Of a stretch of 64,000 nucleotides of DNA, positions 10,778-22,025 are shown in pieces. The translations under genes were made by a program, and so were the position numbers. Source of the DNA: Diadophis punctatus similis (taxonomy: Eukaryota > Chordata > Lepidosauria > Squamata > Dipsadidae); contig JALIGW010000002.1 in NCBI GenBank assembly GCA_023053685.1, positions 249,310,856-249,374,855 on the forward strand, read 5' to 3'. Positions within the stretch are counted from its first letter, which is position 1, and every line of letters starts with the position of its first letter. The notes beneath the pieces are model-generated. The model ran no database searches. It was not told where the DNA came from and worked only from the letters and a program-made list of their open reading frames with translations.

Positions 10778-12845
10778 AACATGTGAGTGCAACACATGTT
10801 TTGACACAAGCTTCAAATTGATCAGGTCAGGGAGATTTTATGGGTGCTTTCAATTTTCTCTGATGCAGAGGGGAAGACGTTGAAAGAGGAAGTTGAAAGA
10901 GGCAGCAGCAGGATTCCTTCAGTGGCTCCCAAAAGGAGAGCTTTCAACCATGATGGTCAATGGCCAGGGCAAAAGTTCTGGAAATAAATTTACAGTATCC
11001 AATTTTCCATGCCAATTATGTTCAGATGTTTGATAACACTTTCGATGAGCTCCCAGACAGGTTTCAAGCAAGCACAGGCCCCACAATATTCCCACAGTCA
11101 TGGTTTACCTTGAAATCACAGGCCGCCCATTTCCAAGGGATGGTTCTTGAATCTGCCCTAGCTCTTACTTTAGTGCTTCTAGGATTTGTGAGTCGAAATT
11201 GAAGTTAGCCAGTGTGCAATCCAGGCTTTTCCTTTTTTTTTTTTAGAATGAGCCCTGGGACTCTTACTCCTGAGACCACCAGTGCAAAATACCCTGCTTT
11301 ACTGGGCAGCAGTCAGGCCTTGGGTTTTCGAAGATCCTTTCTGCTAGCTCTTCAAGTGGGGAAATTGCCTGAGGGGACCTGTCCCCTTCCCCCATGGAAT
11401 TAACAGGGAGATATGGCTGCCTGGGCTTTAATGCCACAAAGCAGGAATCAAAACAACAACAAAAAAAAAACCAGCAAGCTAAAAGCAGCTTTGGGTGGAG
11501 GTAGGTGAAAAAGGATAACCTCAGTCTAATTCTGAATGGCGTGTCTCTGTGTGTTTGTGTATGCAGCTACAAATTTACCTCCCACTAGACAGAAATCTAA
11601 AGTGTACAGAACTCTCTGTGGCAACCACTCCCAATACAATTCTTACATGAGTACATTAAACTGATTACAATATAGATGAGACAAGAAAGAGAAACTTTAC
11701 AATGAATTTCAGTGAATGAAGCAAGGAAAGAAAGAAAACAAAGAAAAAACTTTACAATTAATTTCTGTGACTGAAGCAAAAAAAGAAAACTTTACAATGA
11801 AGTTCCCCCCTCCCCCCTAGTCTTTTCAGCTGTCTTCTGGGGATTGAAAATAGATGTTTGGTCTTTATTTGTCCATCTCAGGGTCCTTTCATTCATGTCT
11901 GCTGGGTGGCCTTAGGTTTTGGTGGTAAGGCTGGTCAGTCAGGCTTGGAAAGATCTGCTCCACTCTGGTTGCTGTGATGACTAGAGGACTAGATTCAAAC
12001 CCAATTCTGGCTCAAATGGATGGAATGTCTTTACTGGAGGCAGTGTCTGAGCCCATTTGCTCTGCTTCCATAGGCTTCAGGATCATGTGTGGAGGGCTGA
12101 AAGACATAAGAACAGGGTCCCTTCCCCCCTTTGCTGGTAATTCTACCACAAGAGGCATTGTAAAAGGATTAGAGATTTGGGGGGGGGGTAGATAGCTTGC
12201 AGGCAGGGTTTGAGGAGAACAAACAACACATCAGTATCGCAGTTAAATCAATTATAACAAAATGGAGACATCACCGGGGAAAAAAAATGAACAGACATTT
12301 CCATCTTAGCAGAGAATTGGCATCCATTAAACATCACAGAAGAGCAATATTAAAACTGTTTGCATGTACATACAGTAAATGTAAGAATGAAATTTTCCTG
12401 TAAATTAACTTAAAACATTTTCCCTTAAATTTGGGCTGTTCTTAAAAACACAGAGAGGAATAGGAAAATTGAACTCTGTTCCTTGTCCCAGACCAGGTTG
12501 GCCAGACCTAACTGGGCAAAGACATTTTCCTTTCTTTTCAGTGCTTTTAATTTTTTTTCTAACAATTTGAAATTCATATCTCTAGGAAACAGAGACATTT
12601 TACAGTTGCAATTACTCGAGTGCGCACAAGACAAGACAAAGACGTACACAGACACAAAAACAGGGACAAAGAGGATGACAGGACACACACACAAGTCCTT
12701 CCTGCCATAAATCTCAGTTAAATTAGGGAAGGCACAAATCTTAACAAACAAACCACGTGGTTACATATAAGAGAGAGAGAAGAAAAGAGAGAGACAAACA
12801 AACAAAAACCTCAACATTTTTCCTTTTCTGTTTTCTTAAGTACCT
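10778..12845 (-). other. ERV-2 internal region without recognisable genes
   Basis: About 2 kb between the Gag-like start and the polypurine tract. Short open stretches occur on both strands (for example 12,425-12,751 minus), but none shows protease, reverse transcriptase, integrase or envelope motifs. The length is too short for a full pol-env, so most of the coding region is probably deleted. Confidence 0.4.
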
Positions 12846-13028
12846 TTATTTAGCCAAATTGGCTGTTTTGTTTTGTTTCTCTGTGTCATCCCTCAGCAAA
12901 GCCCATTTCCTACATAATTTCTCTGCTTTACTTTTTTTGCACATTCCTGTCATACAGACATATTCCTGGCGTCCCAGGTTCCAAGCCCTCACAAGGGTCT
13001 CCGCCACCCTCGAACTAGAGCTTCCCAT
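12846..13028 (-). pseudogene. Possible ERV-2 gag start (matrix-like)
   Basis: A 60-residue minus-strand frame starts MGSSSSR. A glycine at position 2 followed by serines is the usual myristoylation-type start of retroviral matrix protein, and it sits downstream of the 5' LTR and leader in the correct orientation. A basic, lysine-rich stretch follows. The frame stops early. Assignment rests on position and the N-terminal pattern only; homology was not testable here. Confidence 0.4.
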
Positions 13029-13474
13029 GATCCTTTAAATGTAAGGTTCACTTTGGCTTAGCTAGTGGCGCGCTCAACAGTTTCAGAGACTAAAAAAACT
13101 CTGGGAAGGACTTCCGATTCCCTCATAGAAGTAAGGCCCCCTTCCTGTAGGGAATCTCCTTAGGTTTTTCAGATCCAAAAAGGGGATCTGCGAGGACTAG
13201 CCGCCCCTGTATGGCTAGTACTAGGACCTCCACTTTCACGGGCTTCACATTGTAGAACCGAAAAATTCTGGGGTTTGCTTTTGGGATGTGCACATAAAAA
13301 CAACAACAACAACAAAATTTGCTTTCCCACCCTTCAATCATACACACACAGAGAGAGACATTCTTCCTCCTTCCCTAACAGAAGGTCCTGTGCTCTGTAA
13401 ACGCTAAACAGAACTTGCACAAATCAAAACAGAGAAAGAGAAGACATTGACACATAGGCTGGTAGATGAGAAAG

Positions 13475-14255
13475 AAACTCTACACTACCAAATGAGGATA
13501 AACAAAAATAATTCAATATTATGAAAAGCTGTATGAGCAAGAAGTTTCAGAAAATAAAATTAAAGAATATTTGAAAAAAAATGGAATTGCCTAAAGTACC
13601 AGAAAAGGACAAAAACTATTAAATGAATGAATATCAATGATGGAATTATCAGAAGCAGATCAAGAGACAAAAGAACAACCAAACACCAGGACCAGGTCGG
13701 CCAGTGGCAGAATTTTACAAAGATTTTACATAATGAGGTATTGATTGATGTAAAGGTACCACATTCCTGAATGGGAGCAAATATTACTTTGATTCCAAAA
13801 TAAGATTCAGATTTAATGCAGATAAAACTATAGGCCCATCTCTTCACTGAATGCTGACTATAAAATATATACTTCAATAATGGCAGCAAACTAAAAGGTT
13901 CCTAAATGAATTTATACATTCAGCTCTCTTAAGCTTTTTTCTAAGAGACAGATTAAAAACAAAATGAGAATGATTTTAAATACATAAAAAAGGGCACAAG
14001 AAAAGGATGCTATTCATTTTGATACTGGAAGTGCTAAATATAAATATTATGGCAGACACAGAAATTAAAGGCATGGAAACTTGAAAACTAATTTTGCACC
14101 AAGTGAGAAATAAAATAGGTTAATAACCAACCTTGCTGACAATTTTGTTGTCTAAAAGGTAGAGAAGAGAACTAGAGGAGATAATTAAGTCCATACTTGA
14201 CTTAATACTTACAAAGACGAAGTTGTAGAAGGATTTGAAACTGCATCATTAACAT
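13475..14255 (+). pseudogene. L1 ORF2 reverse transcriptase fragment inside ERV-2
   Basis: Broken plus-strand frames contain, in L1 order, YYEKLYEQEVSE (about 13,520), a TPGPDG-type motif decayed to TRTRSASG (about 13,690), NYRPIS followed by LNADYKIYTSIMAAN (about 13,830-13,890), and a decayed GTRQGCPLSPL block (about 13,990). Multiple stops. It interrupts the ERV-2 leader, so it is younger than ERV-2 or arrived with a rearrangement. Confidence 0.65.
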
Positions 14256-14264
14256 AATACCAAT

Positions 14265-14965
14265 CAGAAAAAAAAACAGAAATCCAAGAAACCAGCATGG
14301 CTGCACAAAGACCTCACTGACAAATTGAATGAATGAAGGACAGATACAAAAAATGGAAAGAGGGACACATAACTAAGGCAGAATATCAGCAAATAGCAAG
14401 AATCTGTAAAGAAAAATCAGGAAACAAAAGCCTTGAATGAACAACGACTTGCAACAAAGGTGAAAGATAATATAAAAGATTCTTCCAATACATAAAAAAC
14501 AAGAAAAAATCAAGGAAACAGTTGGACCACTAAGGAGAGAAGGCAACACAGAGAAAGCCATGAGTTGCTTAACTCATTCTTTGCATGTCTTCTTGCAAAA
14601 AGAAATGCAGCCCAACTAACCAGAAATATAACTGGAAAGGAAAAATAAAACAGACTGTAAACTAAAGTTAAAATAAGCAAAAACAGTAAGAGAACACCAG
14701 GTCCCAGAGTCCTAAAGGAGCTGGTAAATGAAATCTCAGAACCACTGCACATCTTAAAAAAAAATCTTGGGACACGGGGACTACCTGAGAAACTGGGAAA
14801 AAGCTAATGTGGTTCCCATCTTCAAAAAGAAAGAAAAAACAACTAAACTCTGAGCCCTATCTAATGCAAAGAAAAGTAAAATCCTACACTTAGGTAAGGA
14901 AAACCAAAAATATAGATAACTATTATAAATTGGTGCAACAAATTAAAACAGATTTGGAGAAGTGG
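14265..14965 (+). pseudogene. CR1 LINE fragment
   Basis: Broken plus-strand frames resemble the CR1 region between endonuclease and reverse transcriptase (KPAWLHKDLTDKL, LNSFFACLLAKRNA) followed by RVLKELVNEISEPL and an FKK-type block near 14,820. It is degraded and truncated at both ends. Confidence 0.6.
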
Positions 14966-15049
14966 AAAAGTAACCACCATAAAATGAGTATCCTGCAATG
15001 GCTAGCAGACAAAACAGGGCTGGGGGGGGAGAAGGGGGGGAGAAGGAAA

Positions 15050-15282
15050 GAGCCGAGGTGGCGCAGCGGTTAGAGGCAGTACTGCAGGCCACTTTAGCTG
15101 ACTGTGATCCGCAGGTCAGCGGTTCAAATCTCACCGGCTCAAGGTTGACTCAGCCTTCCATCCTTCCGAGGTAGGTAAAATGAGGACCCAGATTGTTGGG
15201 GGCAATATAAATATACATTGCTTACTGGTGTAAACCGCTTAGAGAGTGCTTGCACTGTGAGGCGGTATATAAATCTCACTAA

Positions 15283-15329
<47 letters not shown>

Positions 15330-15331
15330 AT
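15050..15331 (+). mobile_element. tRNA-derived squamate SINE with (AAAT)n tail
   Basis: Same family and subtype as 270-549: GAGCCGAGGTGGCGCAGCGG head, GGTTCAAATCTC B box, GTAAACCGCTTAGAGAG tail region and AAAT repeats. It lies inside the ERV-2 leader region downstream of a poly-G stretch. Confidence 0.85.
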
Positions 15332-15676
15332 ATCAAAGGATTTAGGAAGATACATTAACTTGGTTAAACAAAAAGCATGATTATTTTTTCCTAAAATGAT
15401 TTGTACCCAGACAACACACTATTCAATTGAAATTGGAATTTACATATGCCATAAAGTAAAATTAAAAAGCAAAAATTACCCCCACACACACATACACACA
15501 TGCAAACACACATTTCCCATTTTTCTATGGTTTAAAATAAAATTTAGAGGTAGGTACTCACCTTCTTTCCAAGCAGCCCTTGAATTGAAACTCAAAACCC
15601 CTTTAAAACCTAATTTCCAATGGCACAGGTCAAATAAATTTATTTAGGCCAGGATCATTGGAGAGGTTAGCTTGGA

Positions 15677-15694
15677 GTCCCATCTGGGGTGCCA
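15677..15694 (-). other. ERV-2 primer binding site
   Basis: On the minus strand, TGGCACCCCAGATGGGAC begins two bases inside the right LTR. A TGG-starting 18-mer at this position is the hallmark of a tRNA primer binding site and marks the right LTR as the 5' LTR. I did not assign the tRNA species. Confidence 0.65.
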
Positions 15695-15696
15695 AT

Positions 15697-16262
15697 TGTT
15701 GTAAGGAATATCCTCCTGGGTTCAGTTCCAAGTGGGGAAAAAGACACTGGATTCATGAAAGTTGCTTGGAAAGAAGGTTTAATGGTGGACAGGAGCACAT
15801 GGCATGAGCCCCTGTACAGAAAAGGTAGCTTACATGGTTCCAGGTGAAGAGAAAAAGAGAGAGAAGAGATGCTGAGTTCCTTGTTTTATAGTCTCTGTTG
15901 GGTCCCACCTCTTAGTTTCCTGTCCCTGTATAGAAATGTATCCCATTAGCTCTCAGACCCCCCAGGGGCATGCTGGGGCAACTCTTGGCTTTTGTCTAAT
16001 CCAGCTTTGGCTGAATGAAAGGGCCTTGGGCAAATCCTATTGTGGTTTTATTATGCAGAAGACTTCCAGGCCAGGTGAGAGGAATATGTGAGCTGGGCCC
16101 AGACCCCAATGACCCATTGGCAAGGGGTGGGGGTTTCCAAGAGGAGTCTTTTGTTTGTTTAAAAGCATGTTTCCAGATGTGTTCCACAGAATATTTTCTA
16201 CCTTTTAATATCTCCTAGGATATCTCATTTCCTAGGAGAGGTGTGGGTGCTAACTTCCTACA
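15697..16262 (-). repeat. ERV-2 5' LTR
   Basis: 566 bp, TGTTGTAAGG to TCCTACA, closely matching the left LTR and lacking the ERV-1 insertion. It is followed by CCCT (16,263-16,266), the target duplication. Confidence 0.9.
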
Positions 16263-16443
16263 CCCTGAACCGGTGGCGACCCACTGGTGACATCACAATG
16301 ATGTCACCAAACCAGATCAGTCAGAGCCGGTCCGTGGGCACCACCATATTTTTTAAAATTCTTTTTGAATTTTAAAATTTGTTTCCCCTTCTGAGCATGC
16401 TCACCCTGCTTAGAACCCCACCCCTGCTTAGAACCCACCCCTG
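16263..16443. mobile_element. hAT-like MITE, right part (left part at 3,560-3,594)
   Basis: The outer ends CAGGGTGGGTTC (3,560) and GAACCCACCCCTG (ending 16,443) are inverted. ERV-2 inserted into the middle. The unsplit copy is at 28,169-28,492 and a truncated one at 58,102-58,223. Confidence 0.6.
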
Positions 16444-16785
16444 CATTCATTGCCAGCCCACACAACAAGAAAGGAAAGGGGGCGGCCGGGCAGCCCCCTC
16501 TCCATTACCTCACTAGGTGTATCAGACCTAAATTGACCCTCCCAGAAAAGCATCCTGCAGTCTCATCTACATGACAGACTAGAGAGAAAGAAAAAGAATG
16601 AAGAGGTGGGAGAGAGAGAATGAAAGAGGGAAAGAGAGAGAAAGAAAGAATGAAAGAGGGGGAGAGAGCGCTCGGCTTCCACGGGGCTTTTGGGTGACTG
16701 CTGCCTGCATCTGCCTCGGGTCCCGTGGACGTGCTACTTTCTTCCTTCTCCTGCTGCTGCTCACCGGATCAGTTCGTCCCAGACC
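16444..16785 (-). other. Inverted paralogue of 27,855-28,168 (no gene)
   Basis: Read on the minus strand, this matches the segment left of the MITE in copy B and 52,720-52,909 in copy C. It includes GA/CT-rich sequence. No coding feature is recognised. Confidence 0.6.
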
Positions 16786-17009
<224 letters not shown>

Positions 17010-17285
17010 GACTGCAATTTGTTATTGCTTGAAAGAAAATATTTGGACTGGTCTGGATAAGGAGGAGCATGAACAGATGTTAACAACAGAGAACAGAAGG
17101 ATTTGGCTTTTTAACCATTATAACAAAAACTTGCAACTATAAAAGACTGTGGAATATTTTTGTTAGCAGCTGAATGGATTATAGAAAGTATGGACTTCTG
17201 ACTCTGAGACATGGAGATTGGTGATCATTAAGAACTGGTGACATTTTTGAATGAACTTTGATTAAAGACCCCTTGTGAGACCATA

Positions 17286-17877
17286 TGCTGGTGCGGTTGG
17301 CCCTGGGTTCCTCCTAATGCAAGACAATGCTAGACCTCATGTGGCTGGAGTGTGTCAGCAATTCTTGCAAGATGAAGGCAAGATGCTATGGACTGGCCCG
17401 CCCGTTTCCCAGGCCTGAATCCAATTGAGCACATCTGGGACATCATGTCTCGCTCCATCCACCAACGCCACATTGCACCACAGACTGTCCAGGAGTTGGG
17501 GATTGCTTTAGTCCAAGTGTTGGAGGAGATCCCTCAGGAGACCATCTGCCGCCTCATCAGGAGCATGCCCAGGTGTTGTAGGGAGGTCATACAGGCACGT
17601 GGAGGCCACATACACTACTGAGCCTCATTTTGACTTGTTTTAAGGACATTACATCAACGTTGGATCAGCCTGTAGTGGTTTTTTCCACTTTAATTTTGAG
17701 TGTAACTCCAAATCCAGACCTCCATGGGTTGCTGCATTTGATTTCCATTGCTAATTTTTGTGTGATTTTGTTGTCAGCACATTCAACTATGTAATGAACA
17801 AAGTAATTGATACGAATATTTCATTCATTCAGATCTAGGCTGTCTTATTTTTGTGATCCCTTTATTTTTTTGAGTAT
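17286..17877 (+). pseudogene. Tc1-like transposase C-terminus and terminal repeat remnant
   Basis: QDNARPHVAGV at 17,322-17,354 is followed after a frameshift by DWPARFPGLNPIEHIWD (about 17,391-17,440), the region of the last catalytic acidic residue of DD34E Tc1 transposases, and ends RCCREVIQARGGHIHY before a TGA at 17,619-17,621. The following untranslated stretch to about 17,877 (TTTATTTTTTTGAGTA) resembles a Tc1 terminus. A full transposase has about 340 residues; only the last 100 or so remain, with a frameshift and no N-terminal DNA-binding part. Confidence 0.85.
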
Positions 17878-17884
17878 CCAAGAT

Positions 17885-18570
17885 AAGCTCTCAATTCAAG
17901 GCCAGCAGCTGCTCAAACAACCACTGGTCTCTATCCAGCAGATGGCACTCTTGCTTACTCCCGTAGATTTTTCCCTTTGTTCTGTGTATTTATATATTTT
18001 GAATCAGTATAAATCAGTACAACTTAATCCATTAATTTCTTAATTCCCGATTGTTCCAAATTTCTCCAGTTTTTCCAGCATTGGGTTTAAATTACCACAT
18101 TTTAGATTATTAATTTAAAAGTCTTCCGATTGCCAATTAGCCGCTTCTTAATCTTTTCCGGCTTTTTTCCCTCTTAAAGCTTAAAACAAAAGTCCAATTT
18201 TCCTGTCCGGCAAAAAAAAAAAAGACTCACCAATCAAACTTCTATTTTTCTTCTTTTCCTCCAGAACTTCACTTAAATTTCCTTTCCTTTCCAGATGACT
18301 TCCAACTCTCCAAGCAATCAATCCGTCTGTCCGTGGCCGCCGCGACTAGGACGGCTTTAACAATACGTTTTCCACTGCTGCCGGTCGTGGGCTCTATACA
18401 GGCTTTCTGGGGGGTTTGCAGACCCCTACCAGATCTTCGGTGGTGTCCCACTAATTCCCCACTCCTCCAGGGCGGTTCTGACCTGGTTCTGATCGAACCA
18501 GGTCCCCAAGTGGCAGGGATATTGGGGTTCCCCTTCAGAATGAGGGGAACTCCATGACGCCGCGGCATTT
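17885..18570 (-). other. L1 5' UTR-like segment
   Basis: The minus strand shares short landmarks with the 5' UTR-like part of the L1 at 30,530-31,185, such as AGAGTGCCATCTGCTGGAT against AGAGTACCACCTACTGGAT, and a similar order of GC-rich then AG-rich sequence. It contains a short inverted repeat ACCTGGTTCGATCAGAACC. No ORF1 follows. Weak evidence. Confidence 0.35.
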
Positions 18571-19811
18571 GGCCATGCCCATCTCCTGCCTGGTGAATTC
18601 TGAGGCTGAAAATCTTGAGGAATATCAGGAGGAAGAAGACTGGGACTCTGCATGTGGCATTTCTATTATTTATTATGATAAAAAGGCAAAGAACATTCCT
18701 AAAATGAAAAACACGCCTTCTTAAAACTGCGTGGAGTCGGGTCGGGAGATGAGGACGCCGGGGCTTGTATCACATCTAAATCCCAGCGTGGAAGGCGCGA
18801 ACCTCTGGGTCCCACCACCACCACCACCACCACCACTCCGGCCATGAGGAGCAGCCCTGTGTGCCTCCCGCAGCCTCGGAACTGTCTCGTCCACCAGTTT
18901 GAATGGAGGAATGGAGTGGAATGGAGAACTGCTGCTGAAGGAACGGAGTTTCTCAGCCTCAGTCAACTGGCTGCACTAGGGCAAAGATTGAAGCTTTGCC
19001 CAACAAGGGAGCAAGTGCTAGTAACCTCTGCTTTCTCTTCCTCTGTGCTATCTTTAACCAAGATATTTCAACATACTTCGGAAACTCCGAGGTTTAAAAC
19101 TAACCAAGGACGGCGAAGCCTCCGCATAAACCCAAGAGCGCATGAACAGGAGACGGCCCTTCCCCCCCTCGCCTTCTACCATCTGTCTCAAAGAGACTCG
19201 GGGGTTAGAGGATAAAACAACTGCTAAGCTGGAGGCAAGCCACGCATGAAGAATTCTCACCCAATTTGGATCGTGTGTCCACGGGAATGCTGCGATGGGC
19301 CACTCAAAACGCTGAGCAATGGGCCGCTAAAAACACTGAGCATAACACTAATGGTCGCTTCCTAGAGACTGCTGAGGGCCTGATCGAGTTCTGCGGCGCG
19401 CTCGTCAAGCGGATTGACTGTAATGCCGATGAGGACGAGCTGGGCGGCGGGGTCCCGGAGACGGTGATCTTCCCGAGGTCGTTTTTCATCGCGGGGACTC
19501 TGAGCACTTCTTTTTTGATGTGGGCTGCAATGGGTGTAGCGTCCTTCTGCGTACTGGTGGGGGTGAGGCCTTCCTGCCATAACACCATTACCATGCCCTA
19601 CAAAGCTTCGGCTAGGTCTCCTTACAAACTATCTACAGACGTTTCTTTGCAGACTCTGGCTGCAACGCTATCACCATGCCATACAGAACTTAGGCTAAGT
19701 CTCCTCACAAACTACCTAAAGGCATTTGTTTGTAGACTACACTTTATATCACCCAGGGTTGCATTTACAACATCAATTTACCATCTTTCGTAACCCATAG
19801 ATTAATTTTAT

Positions 19812-19815
<4 letters not shown>
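18571..19815. other. GC-rich unclassified region
   Basis: CpG-containing sequence with a (CCA)n run at 18,811-18,835. Overlapping open frames occur on both strands (19,266-19,793 plus; 19,304-19,594 and 19,362-19,580 minus). The 72-residue minus-strand frame 19,362-19,580 ends in a low-gap, protein-like stretch (VLIGITVNPLDERAAELDQA), but I do not recognise it and no splice or start context supports it. Near 19,580-19,760 a segment repeats loosely (CCATAACACCATTACCATGCC and CTATCACCATGCCATACAG). It could be an old retrocopy, a CpG island or transposon 5' sequence. Confidence 0.3.

Positions 19816-19864
<49 letters not shown>
19816..19864. repeat. (GT)n microsatellite
   Basis: About 24 uninterrupted GT units. 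Confidence 0.95.
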
Positions 19865-19867
<3 letters not shown>

Positions 19868-19999
19868 AGATGGGGGAGTGGGTTCAGAGTGGCTGTGGGA
19901 GCCTGGGGGCAAGGAATGGAGCCCCTCTGCTGAGTGTGCAAACAGAAGCAGATGGGGGCTCAGATATGACCCCAACTTGATGTGAGTGGGATACCTTGC

Positions 20000-21356
20000 C
20001 TGCCGGGGGGGAGGGAGGTCATTGGGGTGGGGGAGGGGCTCTCTGGGATGTTGGAGAGCCGGAGTATTATGGTTATGACTGGGAGAGGTAGATATGGCGG
20101 GAGCCGGGGGTAGCCCGCTCTCGGGGAACTAGGACTCGCTGTCTTAAAGCGATTACTTGTTCCAGCCCCTCTGATTCTGGTTCACTGCTTGCCTCGTATA
20201 TCTGGTGACATGGGACATCAGGGCCCTGGCCTCAGGCTGCTGCTGTTTAATGCCAGGTCTGCATTACAACAACCCTGCCTGTCCTGCTAGAGGTGGTAGC
20301 CGGGTTGGCGGTGGAGTTCCCCAGGCTTATGGTACTGGGGGACTTCAACTTGCCATCACTTGGCAAATTCTCAGATGCGGCTCAGGAGTTCATGGCTTCC
20401 ATGACAACCATGGACCTGTCCCAAGTAGTTCAGGGTCTGACCCATAGGGGGGGGACACACACTTGACCTAATGCTCCTCTTGGGGAAGTGGAGATATGAT
20501 CTGGAATTAAGAGATATAGATGCTTCTCCCTTGTCGTGGGCAGATCATTTCCTGCTGAGGTTAGACTTTAAGGTACCACTCCTCCATTGCAGGGAGGCGG
20601 AGCCGATTAAGTGGTTCTGCCCCAGATGCCTGATGGACTCTGCAGGGTTCCAGAAGGAGCTTGGGGAGATTGTCCACAATCTGGCTGAGTCCCTGGTGGG
20701 TGCCTGGAATAGGGTGGCAGCTGGGGCACTGGACTGGATTGTGCCTCTCCGACCTCTCCGTGGCAGTGGATCCAGGAAAGCTCCCTGGTTTACCAAGGAG
20801 CTCTGGGAGATGAAGCGCCAAAAGAGACGTCTAGAGCGACGCTGGAGAACCATATCTCACCGAACACTGTTAAAAGCCTTTATTAGAACCTATTTAGTGG
20901 CGAAACGGATGGCAAAATGTTCGCATTTTTCCGCACTTATTGCATCCACTGATTTGCGCCCAGCCGCCCTTTTTAGGGTGACTCATTCCCTCCTCAATTT
21001 AGAGGGAACAGAGGAGCCCTTGCAGGGTAGAGCTGAGGAATTTGTGCAGTTTCTGTCAAATAAAGTCGCTCAGATTCGGACGGACCTGGACTCTGATTGG
21101 GCAATTCTGACCAAGATGACAGAGGCAGGTCTTAGTCCTATTGTGTGGGACGAGTTTGATCCCACGACCCCTGAGGAAGTGGACAAGGCCATGGGAGTGA
21201 TGAGTTCCTCCACTTGTTTGTTGGACCCGTGCCCCTCTTGGCTGGTTTCGGCCAGCAGGGAGGTGACACGAAGCTGGCTCCAGGCTTTGGTTAACGCCTC
21301 TTTGAGGGAGGGGTCCTTTCCGCAACCATTAAAGGAAGAGGTTGTGAGGCCCCTTA
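20000..21356 (+). pseudogene. L2-clade LINE ORF2, truncated, with internal endonuclease deletion
   Basis: Frames carry the start of an AP-type endonuclease (GLRLLLFNARSALQ, about 20,227-20,270), then jump to its C-terminal half: VLGDFNLPSLGKF (about 20,330-20,370), HTLDLMLL (about 20,458-20,480) and a decayed SDH motif (WADHFLL, about 20,540). A linker follows (RKAPWFTKELWEMKRQKRR, about 20,775-20,830). The frame from 20,471 continues open into the reverse transcriptase entry (LDPCPSWLV; LREGSFPQPLKEEVVRPLI, about 21,300-21,355), where it is cut by a SINE. In a full L2 this protein nicks target DNA and reverse transcribes its RNA. The reverse transcriptase core and 3' end are missing. Confidence 0.75.
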
Positions 21357-21800
21357 TTTTAATGAAAATAAAGGGAGACTATTATATATATATATATATA
21401 TATATATGTTTTTCTGTCGTGTTATCCTGGTGTACCCAAATATGGGAGAGAAAGCATCACAGCTTCCTTTTTGCCTTTCCCCTCACTGGGACCATCCAGG
21501 CTGTTTTTTGTATAGCCGACACACTATTCTATATGTGTAGGATTTTTTGCTGATAAATGAAAACAAAGGGAGACTATTATAGATCTATTTCGAGCTTATT
21601 TTGCTCTCGTCAGATAGCCATACCCCTTACTGGGATTTGAACCCGGGCCGGCTGCCTTGTAAGGCAACAACTTAACCACTAGGCCATAGGCTCTGTTCCC
21701 AATCAGCTCTTTCACCAGGAAAGGGTTATATATGTTTTTCTGTCGTGTTATCCTGGTGTGCCCAAATATGGGAGAGAAAGCATCACAGCTTCCTTTTTAG
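21357..21800 (-). mobile_element. tRNA-derived SINE, second family, partly duplicated
   Basis: The minus strand from about 21,694 reads GAGCCTATGGCCTAGTGGTT (A box) and, at about 21,640, GGGTTCAAATCCC (B box), so the head is tRNA-like. The body runs to a (TA)n tail at 21,384-21,407. A 65-bp body segment (CTTTCTCTCCCATATTTGGG and onward) occurs twice, at 21,408-21,472 and 21,730-21,797, so a second copy abuts the first. The family differs from the GAGCCGAGGTGG SINEs and I cannot name it. Confidence 0.65.
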
Positions 21801-21814
21801 CCTGGATAGTCCCA

Positions 21815-22020
21815 GTAGTAGGTTATGGTCTACTTTATCAAATGCCTTACTGAAGTCCAAGTAAATTATATCGACAGCATTCCTCTGGTCTACCAATTTT
21901 GTCACTTTGTCAAAGAATGCAATAAGATTTGCATGATCTGTTTTTGACAAACCCATGTTGGTTTTGGTTATTACTTTGTTTGCTTCTAGATGTCTGCTGA
22001 TTCATCGCTTGATTGTCTTT
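21815..22020 (-). pseudogene. CR1 reverse transcriptase fragment
   Basis: The minus strand encodes the CR1 palm entry ([20 protein letters not shown] and [13 protein letters not shown]). It is nearly identical to 46,455-46,612. Truncated on both sides. Confidence 0.8.
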
Positions 22021-22025
22021 TCCAG

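Larger units (their letters stand above)
3595..16262 (-). mobile_element. ERV-2: LTR retrovirus-like provirus, minus strand, split by ERV-1 and LINEs
   Basis: Two direct LTRs, the left at 3,595-3,609 plus 10,221-10,756 and the right at 15,697-16,262, flank an internal region. They start TGTTGTAAGG and end TCCTACA. The flanks carry a 4-bp duplication CCCT (3,591-3,594 and 16,263-16,266), and the same locus is uninterrupted in B (about 28,455) and C (about 58,190). A primer-binding-site-like sequence beside the right LTR and a purine tract beside the left LTR place the provirus on the minus strand. Internally only a Gag-like start (12,846-13,028) is recognisable; pol was not found and is probably deleted. 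Confidence 0.85.

Noticed and set aside
21600..21700. Possible tRNA gene on the minus strand
   Set aside because: A and B boxes are present but the sequence continues into a SINE body and the stems are imperfect; a tRNA-derived SINE fits better.
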